From positions 1,240,001 to 1,304,000 of the forward strand of contig NZ_CAAJGL010000068.1 in NCBI RefSeq assembly GCF_900996225.1: DNA of 64,000 bases. Reading direction: 5' to 3'. This stretch comes from Paraburkholderia sp. BCC1884. GTDB lineage: Bacteria > Pseudomonadota > Gammaproteobacteria > Burkholderiales > Burkholderiaceae. This document shows, in pieces, positions 17,401 to 25,603 of this stretch. The notes beneath the pieces were generated by a model. The model was not told where the DNA came from and did not search any database. It worked only from the letters and a program-made list of their open reading frames with translations. Both the position numbers and the translations under genes were made by a program. The first letter of the stretch is position 1, and each line of letters begins with the position of its first letter.

Positions 17401-18324
17401 TTACACCTTGTTAGCGGTCTTAAGCTTAAGTTCTGGCAGCTTGGTCGCAAATAAACTATTCCATGCGTCGCTGCTAGGGAATGGGGCATACACGACAAAA
17501 ACAGCAGATACGATTGCACCGACTGCAAAGTAAGCCAGTCGGCCCGAGATACGCGTAGGTAAGAGTCTCTCGGGTGCGTTAATAACGTACCGCATGGTGA
17601 TCGCTAGGACCAGTGCATTTCCGCAAAGCCACAGAAGGGAGACTGCCGGCTCTGCACGCAACGGTGCGGTCAATAAATGAGTGCAGGCGTAGATGATCTG
17701 CTCCCCGACTGAAGCACCAATTCCGATGACAAATAGGTGAAGCGTGAACTCGGAAAGCGGGGTAATCACATGCGTCGTCAATTTATCAAGAAATTTGAAG
17801 GCTTTTGCGGAAGCGGCCATACCAGCAAAAGCGAGCGAGATATTTACGATCGAAGACGGGATTTCGTGAACGTGATCTATAAGGAGGGGCAGGCTAGTTC
17901 GTGCCGCTTCCGAAGTTGGTCGCCAATGGCCCAGTGCTTCCAAGATAAAAACGATGCCAATACTACCGAACAGAGTTTTCGTGAAATGCGCCAACGGATC
18001 TTTGTGATCGAGCGAGAGGTGGCGGAGCAAGTGAGTCCAGAACTCTTTCGACTGGAACTTCTTACGCGATTTTTTAGCGTCCAGGGGATCTAACTCGCGC
18101 GACGTATCGGAGGTGGATGGTGGTAGGGGAATGGCTATAGAAGGCTCGACGCTCGCGCTAACTCGCGCTGCGCGCCGGTTGTGTCCAGTCAGGCTTGCGC
18201 CGGCGACCATTCCGAGGACAAACAGCCCGACCCCGGAGACGAGTCGCTCTGCGAGGTCGCCGCCTTTCGCTCGCTCGTCGCGTGTTTGCTTGTTCACGAG
18301 ACCGTTCACCTTCTCTTTTTTCAT
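17401..18324 (-). CDS. Hypothetical multi-spanning membrane protein, 307 aa
   Basis: A hydrophobic helix near residues 28-45 (VSGVGLFVLGMVAGASLTG) is followed by a Ser/Pro-rich linker and a basic stretch. Five further likely helices follow, for example SIGIVFILEALGHW, LFVIGIGASVGEQIIYACTH, LWLCGNALVLAITMRYVI and AYFAVGAIVSAVFVVYAPF. No transporter motif, ATPase motif or known family recognised. No convincing ribosome site before the ATG at 18324. It is divergent from a short membrane frame at 18336, and nothing in the surroundings indicates its job. Confidence 0.6.
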   Translation of the reverse strand: MKKEKVNGLVNKQTRDERAKGGDLAERLVSGVGLFVLGMVAGASLTGHNRRAARVSASVEPSIAIPLPPSTSDTSRELDPLDAKKSRKKFQSKEFWTHLLRHLSLDHKDPLAHFTKTLFGSIGIVFILEALGHWRPTSEAARTSLPLLIDHVHEIPSSIVNISLAFAGMAASAKAFKFLDKLTTHVITPLSEFTLHLFVIGIGASVGEQIIYACTHLLTAPLRAEPAVSLLWLCGNALVLAITMRYVINAPERLLPTRISGRLAYFAVGAIVSAVFVVYAPFPSSDAWNSLFATKLPELKLKTANKV

Positions 18325-18335
18325 TGGTCGTAAAA

Positions 18336-18542
18336 ATGCTAAATAGATTTGCTTCGGCTCAACCCGGACTTTGCCTGCAACTGCTCGCTTACATGCCGCC
18401 GATTGCTATCTGGTCAGTCATCCAAATGTGCGCGTACCGCTGGCTCGAAGGACTTTCGTTGGCAACCGCGTCGGGTGTGGTCGCGTATCTGGCTTGGCGC
18501 GTGTTGCGCCAGGACCGTCTCACATGTGACGCGGATTCATAG
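18336..18542 (+). CDS. Possible small membrane protein, 68 aa
   Basis: Opening with MLNRFASAQPGLCLQ, the frame encodes two short hydrophobic stretches (LLAYMPPIAIWSVIQMCAY and LATASGVVAYLAWRVL). It is divergent from the membrane-protein gene at 17401-18324 with an 11-base gap. There is no strong ribosome site, and a longer frame on the same phase begins inside the neighbouring gene. It may be chance. Confidence 0.3.
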   Translation: MLNRFASAQPGLCLQLLAYMPPIAIWSVIQMCAYRWLEGLSLATASGVVAYLAWRVLRQDRLTCDADS

Positions 18543-18659
18543 GCGCGCATCCAGTTGGCGTAGGCATCTTGGGTGCGGGCTATTGCTCTGAGCGCACACG
18601 CATCGGAAACGAAATGAGGCCTGCGTTAACGGCGGCTGACAAGAAATCTTGAGTCATGC

Positions 18660-19020
18660 AGCGGATCCGGGGTCGACAGGGTGACGGCCGGGGTGAACGT
18701 CCGCGAACGTGCCTTCCTGCCGGTCACGGTGAACCGGGCCACTGACGGCGGCGTTACCGAACCGGCCGCATCTCCACCCGCTGCACTGGCGCCCGGGACG
18801 ATACACAATCAGTTGCCACGAGGCGAGGTGCTCGTTGAAGCGACCACCGATCCGACACGCTATGCGTGGTGATCCAGTGCCTAAGCCGATGACGGGTTCG
18901 CTGGCCAACAAGCGCATCTGGTTTGCGGCCGGATTTACCGATGTGCGCCGCGGTTTCGACGGCTTGGCGTCGACGGTGCAGACAGTGCCGGCGAAGAATC
19001 CATTCTCTGACACACCGCAA
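18660..19020 (+). pseudogene. IS66-family remnants (tnpA tail and tnpB fragment)
   Basis: Bases 18681-18872 translate with an IS66 TnpA-like tail (ERAFLPVTVNRATDGG ... HNQLPRGEVLVEATTDP). Bases 18889-19010 then encode a fragment of IS66 TnpB (KRIWFAAGFTDVRRGFDGL, ASTVQTVPAKNPFS), whose family consensus has a similar IWLAAGVTDMRRGFDGLA. The reading breaks after PFS, losing the rest of tnpB and all of tnpC. This is an old inactivated insertion. Confidence 0.7.
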
Positions 19021-19500
19021 TCAACTATTGCGGCCAAGTTGCGGGCTACTCTACGACGCCTTTTTGTTTGTGGCATGTCGTTGCCAGGATGCGCCGACGA
19101 TTACTGCCGGACTTCGGCAGTTGGTGAAAATTGTCGAAATCGCGGCGCCGGCGATAAAGTGCAATTTGACGCTGGGGACGGACCGCACGCTGTTACGTCC
19201 GGAGGACGTGTCCCATAGCGGCTGTGCTAGCTTTTGTCCAGCCTCATGACGCGGGTTGGCTGGATGTGACTCGTCGCTGATTGCCGGGCGGCGCCTGGGC
19301 CGATGATGGCGGTCGGATGTGTCCTTCGCATCCATGTGCTGCGGCCGATGGCTGTCTTCAACTTTTCGACCGGTGCTGTGCCAAGGGTATCGCGCTGGCC
19401 GATGTGCCGGGCGAAGGGCACTAATGGAGCGAAGATTTTCGCGGCGTCGAAACACTTCCTGCCGCCTGTCGCCATTACCTTGACGTCCCTCCGCCCTCAG
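19021..19500. other. Gene-free decayed DNA
   Basis: No frame here has a ribosome site or recognisable product. It lies between the IS66 remnant and an IS605-type transposase tail and probably represents eroded mobile DNA. Confidence 0.4.
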
Positions 19501-19501
19501 C

Positions 19502-19610
19502 CTATGGCTGTCGCGCGGGCGCGGGAAGGGCGGGAATTCCTACCACCAGATGGCGACGTCCCGCCGCAAGAAATTCTCTGCCGAGTTGATGTCGCGATGG
19601 CCGGCGGACG
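19502..19610 (-). pseudogene. Decayed IS605/IS200-type TnpB C-terminal tail
   Basis: Read on the minus strand, the sequence around 19560-19600 is HRDINSAENFL and then, after a one-base frame change, AAGRRHLVVGIPALPAPARQP. The HxxRDINxAxNxL pattern with an AAG..R...GIP end is typical of the C-terminus of IS605-family TnpB, a nuclease related to Cas12. The same tail occurs on the plus strand at 24246-24350, so the two flank the KAP gene and point away from it. Only the tail survives. Confidence 0.5.
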
Positions 19611-19909
19611 CCCGCCAGCGTAGCTTCACCTTGCGAGCCTGCTTTCGACGCACGGCGTATTCTTCGGCAACCGCCTAGGATGATTGTCGAGTGGTACAGC
19701 CGCGCTCGCCCTGCGATTTGGCAAGCCACTGACGGACTGCCGCTTCAGCGCATCGCCAAAGTTTTCACCTGCCGCGTTATAAGCTGAGCAGCGATGTATG
19801 GACGGGGGCGCTGGCGACAGCATGTACGTGTCCTTCGCCAGCGGAAGTCGTGAAAAATTGAGACGCGCGAATTCCAGAAAATTATTGGTAGCTCGCTTTG
19901 TTCAAATGG

Positions 19910-22900
19910 TCAGGACGCAGGTACGAGATGCCGTAGGCGAGACAGCTCACCGGATTTTGCAAAGACGCCTTCGATGATCTTGAACTCATCAAAGGTTAGG
20001 GTTACAGGCGCAAACGATTTGAGCACCGACTGTCCAGCCAGCGCTGAGCAGTAGGTACAAATGTCAGTTTTGACTGTATTAGTTTTTGCCTCCCGGAAGA
20101 CATTCATAAGCTTGCGAGCAAGCTTCGACTGATTTTCTCTCGTACGAAGCAGCGCTGTTATTTTTTCCTTGTCTTGGAAAACGGCGTTCGCTGTCATTTC
20201 GATCTGGGGCAATGTTAAAAGTTCTGGCATAGCACTGAGTAGGAATACCGCACCAAACTTCTCTGCGCGCAGACTCACCTGTCTCCAGAGCCGTAGTCTT
20301 TGTTCGTCTGAAATGTCGCGAACGATCAGCAAGGCGGATAGCAAGGATTCTCCGGCGTCAGCCTGCACATCCAGCCAGATACCGAGGCCGGCGTCGATTT
20401 GATCGAACGTGGTAACTGGGCTACTCATCAGCAGCGTGCGGAAGGTGTCCGAATTGGTTTTCGCATCCATGCTCCGAGAAACTCGTGCCCACACCTCACG
20501 CAACGCGAACAGGTGTGTTTCATTTTTCCCGTCGATGGGTAGTATCAACTGCGATGTCTGTGCTGCTGTCAACTGTGGATAGGCCGAAATGATGCCAGCA
20601 GTCTCCACAGGCGACGCCTTCCAGGCAATGCACGCTGCGTCCAATAACCGCGATTCGCTTGCAGCAGGGACGACTTCGCGATCAATCATATCCCGCATTG
20701 ACCTGAGAACGTTTGTGTTGGCAAGAGTCGGATATGCCTGAACGAAACTAGCGGCCTCCTCGAAGAGAATGGATGGATTGTAGGGACTTTGCCCGGCTGA
20801 AGATTGCTGCCAATTGCCCACCATCCATCCGTGCAACGACGGGTAAAAATTCGGCGCCTGCGCCCTTGCTTGGGTAAGGAGTTGTTGGATTTGCGCTCCG
20901 TACGTTGCCGGCGTTGCCCGACTTAGGATCGATTTGAATATCGGGAAAACTGAATCCAGATAACCGTTCGGATTGTTAAAGCGTGCGGAAAGCTGTACTA
21001 GAAGGCCGTTCAGACACTCGACCAGCGGCGAGGTGCTCCAGTTTTCCGGTTGCAGCGCATCGACGAACGCCTTCAGGCGGCCCTGAGCGGTCTCATCAAC
21101 TCGTGGTGCCGCGATCGTCGCGTTTAGCGACGATACAATCGTCGCCTGGACGGAGCTGGACTGTTTAGTGAAGCGCGTCGCCAGGAATCGAACGCAGGGT
21201 AACGGAAGCGCCGTCATCAACCGTGAAGACCAATTCTTCGTAAGCTGCTCTTCAATGTCCGTCTCCAACACGAGCAGTCGTTGCGCCATGCCACATGCCT
21301 TGTCGGCGGTAGCATCTGCGTTACTCCACTGATTTGCCAGACTTACGATTGCGCTCAGCGATTCATCGTTCAATGACTGCAGCTTGTCTGTTGTGGCTCT
21401 CGTTATGAAGTCGAAGGCAACGTCTAGGTCGACAGGTTCGTAGCCCTCGGAAGACAGGAGTCGCTTCGCGAAGGCTGCGACAAAGGCGGATGCCTGTTCG
21501 TCGCTCGCCTTGCCCAGGAACGGTACCCCGACTCTCCATGCAACCTCGACTGCACAGCTGTACGAGGATTCCAGGTATGCCGGTAATACTTCCCAAAGGG
21601 CTTGCCGCGCCTCTTCACCGACTGGCATCTGCCTCTCGAATATCGACTGCGCTCGCCGGATTGCGGTGTCAATGTTGAATGCAACATCGTCGTTCGCGTC
21701 AAGTTCGGTAACAAGCGCGTCGAGATATCGCGTGCCGAGCGCATCTGCGACTGTGCCATCGTCTTTCGATAGCCAATCTTCGAGATTTTGATAGGGCATT
21801 TGGGCGCGATTTCCGTTGGCTGATTCGACGTGCCGTTCGACCAGCCACTTCAAAAGCGATTCGTCGGCGTCGGCGTCTAACCCGCACTGTATTCTGGTCG
21901 AGATCGCGAAAGGTACTACTGTTTGAACCATCTCTAGAGCTTCATCAAGACCGGGTGTGCCAAGCGTCTCAAGCTGAAGTGCGATTGGCCCGTCGAGCAT
22001 TAGCAGGTCCCCAATCAGGCGCGATGTAACAGACTTGCGATCAGTGTTTTCTGCTCGCGACAACAGATTCGTGATTCGGACTGGTCCCAGCTGTGACCGC
22101 AGGTTCAGGCTATTGTCGATATCACGACTCAGCCCCGCTAATAGCCTTCCGGCGAGCGGCTCCGGGATGCGATCAATAAGGTCTGAGATCACGCGGGCGG
22201 CGTTGCTACGTCGCGCCGTGGTTTCAGTGGCCGTTCCTTCGTAGAGCAGCGACAAGCTTTGAGCCTGCTCCGGTGTTAAGGGGGACGAGTCAACATGCCG
22301 CCCCATTCCTTCCAGTACGCCTTTTGTGTCACCTGATACGAAGGCGTTGTGAATGGCGGATATCTTCGAGCCGAGGCGGCGCGTGATCGGATCCTCTGAC
22401 AGAAGCAGGAGGCTCTGAATCGGATCGGCCCAGCGTAGGCCATTGAGACTCGCAATGAACTGGCGCAATGGTCGATGCTCGGGTTTGACCTCCAGAATTT
22501 CCTTATCGGGCGTCTGCTCAACAAGGTACGCATCGATGAGTCGCTTGCGTGACGGTTCCGGCAGACCTTTAAGCGGGCGCCCCAAAGCTACGACGTCGAT
22601 GAACGCTCGGAGGAACAGAGGATCTTCCTGCAAATCGCGATAGAAGTCCGGGAAGCTAACCTTCATTGCGCTTAGCGCTCCCAGCGAGATGGGGTGGTTC
22701 GTGACCGCGCCGTCATGAAGCCCACCAGGGAGATCGCTGGCAAGGCCTTCACGTTCACGCCGTACAGCAATCCACCATGCTTGCGCAAATGCATTAACTA
22801 TCTGAAGGGCGTTTCGTGGATCGCTGACGCCGACATGAATCATCCGGTCGATTAATGCCTCAATGGCGACGCCGCGACGTTCAAGGTCCGATGCAATATG

Positions 22901-23992
22901 GGTAAGACGCCGCAACTGGCGGGTTGCAAATCTGCGCATGTCATTACGCGGTGCCGGCGGGATTTCGAGTCTGAATTGGAAGATTCGGTCGAGATAGCGA
23001 CGGGCATCTGAATGGTTGAAAACTGTCGCTGGGAGTTCACCGGTGCGGCGACCTCTAGCTAGGGCGTCGGCGATTTTTCCTTCGTCGCAGGAGATGACGA
23101 AGACTAGACCCAGACCGGCGGGTAGTCTCGACGTTGGTATCTCCATGAAGGTTCGTACGGCGTCCAGGCCAAGAACCATCTCGTCGGATGACAATCGGTC
23201 AAGATCATCAACGAACACGACGAGGCGCTCGCAGGTTTTTCCATTCCGTCCGTCTGGAGAGTTGCTTTTGCCTTTCTTGTACAGCTTGAGCTGCGAGAGC
23301 AGCATGTCTTCATATTGCTCGGAACTGGTGCTGGGCAGCGCTACGCGAGTCAACGCGCTTGACGCCTTCACTTCTGTGGGCTTCAGGTGTTTGAGCACGT
23401 AGGTATAGATGCCCGAGACGCACGCGAACAGCACCGCCTGTGATATGCCGCGGGGGTGAAAAAGCAAATTCGCAAGAAATAGCAAGGCGAACAGCAATGC
23501 AAGAACAACGATAAGAGCGGGGAGGGGCATCGCCCATGCGCGCAGCAGTTCGCCCGTTACCTTGCGCCAAGGCTTGGGTGTTTCTTCTGTCTTGGTGATC
23601 TGGCGAAACAGCCGGTCATGGAGATTTTCCTCGTCGCCGCCAAGTTCAAGGAAGACGTGACGCAACAACGCCCGCTTGATGTCCTGTTCTCGGCCGCCGA
23701 AGCGCCACGCGTTGAACGTCACGTAATGAATCCGCTCTGAACGAACCTGTCCGTCGACCGATGCCGCGTCGTTATTTAAACCGGCGGTGTACAGTTCCTT
23801 GATACTGGATTTGCCTGTGCCCCAGCCACCGAGCAAGCCAATGCTGAAAGGTGGCTGGTGGTTCTTCGACTCGATCAGACTTTGCAAAGCCTCAGCAAAG
23901 TGCCGGTGACCAAAAGCATCCTCGCTCGTGTTTGAAATCTCGCGATCAAGGATAGCCGGCATCGCATCGCCATATGGCATTCGATCATTCAT
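19910..23992 (-). CDS. KAP-family P-loop NTPase, 1360 aa
   Basis: Walker A GLLGGWGTGKSS lies at residues 53-63, two membrane helices at about 140-195 (MPLPALIVVLALLFALLFL, QAVLFACVSGIYTYVL) are inserted between the Walker motifs, and Walker B LVVFVDDLDRLSSDEM lies near 255-270. This split arrangement is the hallmark of the KAP family, membrane-linked STAND-like NTPases including the phage-exclusion protein PifA. The remaining 850 residues are helical repeats with no known domain seen, probably a sensor region. The start at 23992 (MNDRMPYGD) places Walker A at the usual distance; an upstream ATG at 24070 adds 26 weak residues. No ribosome site is strong. It stands alone between two decayed transposase tails. 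Defence role is inferred. Confidence 0.85.
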   Translation of the reverse strand: MNDRMPYGDAMPAILDREISNTSEDAFGHRHFAEALQSLIESKNHQPPFSIGLLGGWGTGKSSIKELYTAGLNNDAASVDGQVRSERIHYVTFNAWRFGGREQDIKRALLRHVFLELGGDEENLHDRLFRQITKTEETPKPWRKVTGELLRAWAMPLPALIVVLALLFALLFLANLLFHPRGISQAVLFACVSGIYTYVLKHLKPTEVKASSALTRVALPSTSSEQYEDMLLSQLKLYKKGKSNSPDGRNGKTCERLVVFVDDLDRLSSDEMVLGLDAVRTFMEIPTSRLPAGLGLVFVISCDEGKIADALARGRRTGELPATVFNHSDARRYLDRIFQFRLEIPPAPRNDMRRFATRQLRRLTHIASDLERRGVAIEALIDRMIHVGVSDPRNALQIVNAFAQAWWIAVRREREGLASDLPGGLHDGAVTNHPISLGALSAMKVSFPDFYRDLQEDPLFLRAFIDVVALGRPLKGLPEPSRKRLIDAYLVEQTPDKEILEVKPEHRPLRQFIASLNGLRWADPIQSLLLLSEDPITRRLGSKISAIHNAFVSGDTKGVLEGMGRHVDSSPLTPEQAQSLSLLYEGTATETTARRSNAARVISDLIDRIPEPLAGRLLAGLSRDIDNSLNLRSQLGPVRITNLLSRAENTDRKSVTSRLIGDLLMLDGPIALQLETLGTPGLDEALEMVQTVVPFAISTRIQCGLDADADESLLKWLVERHVESANGNRAQMPYQNLEDWLSKDDGTVADALGTRYLDALVTELDANDDVAFNIDTAIRRAQSIFERQMPVGEEARQALWEVLPAYLESSYSCAVEVAWRVGVPFLGKASDEQASAFVAAFAKRLLSSEGYEPVDLDVAFDFITRATTDKLQSLNDESLSAIVSLANQWSNADATADKACGMAQRLLVLETDIEEQLTKNWSSRLMTALPLPCVRFLATRFTKQSSSVQATIVSSLNATIAAPRVDETAQGRLKAFVDALQPENWSTSPLVECLNGLLVQLSARFNNPNGYLDSVFPIFKSILSRATPATYGAQIQQLLTQARAQAPNFYPSLHGWMVGNWQQSSAGQSPYNPSILFEEAASFVQAYPTLANTNVLRSMRDMIDREVVPAASESRLLDAACIAWKASPVETAGIISAYPQLTAAQTSQLILPIDGKNETHLFALREVWARVSRSMDAKTNSDTFRTLLMSSPVTTFDQIDAGLGIWLDVQADAGESLLSALLIVRDISDEQRLRLWRQVSLRAEKFGAVFLLSAMPELLTLPQIEMTANAVFQDKEKITALLRTRENQSKLARKLMNVFREAKTNTVKTDICTYCSALAGQSVLKSFAPVTLTFDEFKIIEGVFAKSGELSRLRHLVPAS

Positions 23993-24245
23993 TGGTTTTT
24001 GAATTTTAGTAATGGATGCGTCGTCCGGCGTTCGATATGAACAACCAGAGCGATGCACGTCTCTCGGCAAGGGCGACCACGGCCGGGGCGCCGTCCTGCA
24101 TGTTTCCTAAAGTCAATATTTTAATTGTAATCTGCCATGTGCAGGTAATCTTGACGCCCGGCCGCGCCTGTAGCAATGGTGCTGCGCAAGACGTAACGTT
24201 GACGGATGCCATCTTTTTTCGGCCGAGGGGCACCGGGCGTACCAT

Positions 24246-24350
24246 CATTGCGACATCAACACGGCGGAAACCGTTCTCGCGGCGGGACGTCGCCGTCATG
24301 CAGAAGGAATCTCCGTCCTTTCTGCACGTGGGGCAGCCGCCGCGGGGTGA
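24246..24350 (+). pseudogene. Decayed IS605/IS200-type TnpB C-terminal tail
   Basis: The plus strand reads CDINTAETVLAAGRRRHAEG, then ISVLSARGAAAAG and a stop at 24348-24350. This matches the minus-strand tail near 19502-19610 at DNA level (GACATCAACnCGGC, then GCGGCGGGACGTCGCC). The sequence upstream has several stops, so only the tail remains. It fills most of the gap between the KAP gene and the WYL regulator. Confidence 0.55.
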
Positions 24351-24367
24351 GGGCGCGGAGTCGTCAA

Positions 24368-25189
24368 CTACCGAATTTGCTCTACGAATAGCTGGTGTGC
24401 TGCGGGGACATCATTGACTTCCGGATGGAACTTCGCTTTCACATAGAAAAGCATTGACTGTCGCAGGCTCAGCGTGGCTTCCATGCTTTTTGGTGGCAAA
24501 TCGTACTCCAATGCGATCGCCTGGCGTTTCTCTGGCGCGAGGTTTGGGTTGGGGGTCACCAGTACATTAACTAGCGTGGCCCAGTCATGGTCGTCCGAAC
24601 GATTGATTTCGGAGCTTTTGACATGTCGAGTCGTCAGAATCCGGCCTAATACGAAATCCCTAAACTCATCGCGGGAGTGGCAGTACGCCCTGACGTGCCA
24701 GCGTTCTCCATCCGACGCGAAGGCATGTGGCGATAGCCACCTCCACGTTGGTTTCTCTCCCGTCATAGACTGATACTGGACTTCAATCTTCTGCCGTTCC
24801 CGTACGGCGGCAACCATAGCCAATAGCACTTGTGGCGTTGCGCGGCGGTTCGGCAAGGGCCAGTCTGCCACAGGAACAAGAGGGGAACTAATGCCCGCAA
24901 ATTCGTCCAGCGTCTTTGGTTCGATCAGCTTCGGGGCAAATCCTGGCAGTGGCAGGTAGCGCCTGCGCGACTTGTTGTATTCCATGTTGTGCGGATACCG
25001 CTCCATGTAGGCACGAAAATCCTTCGCTGCCTGAATCGGATTGATGCCGAAGGCATCTATCAGATCGGCGCGTTGCAACTCTCCACGCCAAAACAGGCAT
25101 CGTTCCAGATGCATCAATCGCTGGAGGACAGTTTGCGGCAAGTCGTCTGAGTTAGTCGCGGATGGTGTCTGATCTGCGGTCTGAGGCAC
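24368..25189 (-). CDS. WYL-domain transcriptional regulator, BrxR/CapW-like
   Basis: A helix-turn-helix-like N-terminal region (about 15-75, RLMHLERCLFWRGELQRADL, IDAFGINPIQAAKDFRAYM) precedes a WYL domain (about 125-205, RQKIEVQYQSMTGEKPTWRW, LSPHAFASDGERWHVRAYCH) and a C-terminal extension. BrxR/CapW proteins of this layout repress BREX, CBASS and other defence operons, and some are released by a ligand bound to the WYL domain. The GTG at 25189 is chosen because AGGATCAGCCTC precedes it; the frame extends to 25255. It is divergent from the Wadjet operon, and a palindrome at 25312-25345 between them is the likely operator. Confidence 0.88.
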   Translation of the reverse strand: MPQTADQTPSATNSDDLPQTVLQRLMHLERCLFWRGELQRADLIDAFGINPIQAAKDFRAYMERYPHNMEYNKSRRRYLPLPGFAPKLIEPKTLDEFAGISSPLVPVADWPLPNRRATPQVLLAMVAAVRERQKIEVQYQSMTGEKPTWRWLSPHAFASDGERWHVRAYCHSRDEFRDFVLGRILTTRHVKSSEINRSDDHDWATLVNVLVTPNPNLAPEKRQAIALEYDLPPKSMEATLSLRQSMLFYVKAKFHPEVNDVPAAHQLFVEQIR

Positions 25190-25273
25190 GAGGCTGATCC
25201 TACCCGGGCAACCCGGGACTCGAGTTGAGTGATGCGTCTGCGACGCAATGCACACCTGTAAATTTATCCAGTA

Positions 25274-25303
25274 TTGACAAATATTAGCATCGACCGTTAC
25301 TCT
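25274..25303 (+). promoter_or_regulatory. Candidate sigma-70 promoter of the Wadjet operon
   Basis: TTGACA at 25274-25279 is followed after 18 bases by TACTCT at 25298-25303. The -35 box is perfect and the -10 box weak. Transcription would start next to the palindrome, fitting repression by the adjacent WYL protein. The leader to jetA at 25604 would be long, close to 300 bases, so another promoter nearer the gene is possible. Confidence 0.4.
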
Positions 25304-25311
25304 GCGCTACA

Positions 25312-25345
25312 TGTAGCTTAAAGCTATATATCGCTTTAGGCTACA
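25312..25345. promoter_or_regulatory. Inverted-repeat operator candidate for the WYL regulator
   Basis: TGTAGCTTAAAGC at 25312-25324 and GCTTTAGGCTACA at 25333-25345 are reverse complements with one mismatch, separated by eight AT-rich bases. It lies between the divergent WYL gene and jetA. BrxR/CapW regulators are dimers that bind inverted repeats in such regions. Confidence 0.6.
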
Positions 25346-25603
25346 AATGAGGAATGCCTGTTCTGCGGGGAGTTAATTTAAACGATCAGGTGATCATCCA
25401 AGGACGCCCGGTAAGGCGGGCTTTGCTGCAGTGCGTGCTTCCAGTTGATTCGTGTATGGCCGGTGGAACACGGCAGACGGAGCGAACCACCTCCGGTGAT
25501 GTATTCGTGCCCCAGAGACTGAACAATCGGATTTGAAATTTATATAGTTTTCGCGCGCGGCTTCCCCGACCCGTGTTCCATTCATCTGCAAACAGGTTTT
25601 GAT

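Noticed and set aside
18889..19020. IS66 tnpB as a TnpB-type RNA-guided nuclease
   Set aside because: The name is shared but the protein (GFTDVRRGFDGL) is the IS66 accessory protein, unrelated to the IS605-type TnpB whose tails are seen at 19.5 and 24.3 kb.
25354..25536. A 60-residue frame in the jetA leader as a leader peptide
   Set aside because: It has no ribosome site or recognisable content; the palindrome and promoter explain the region better.
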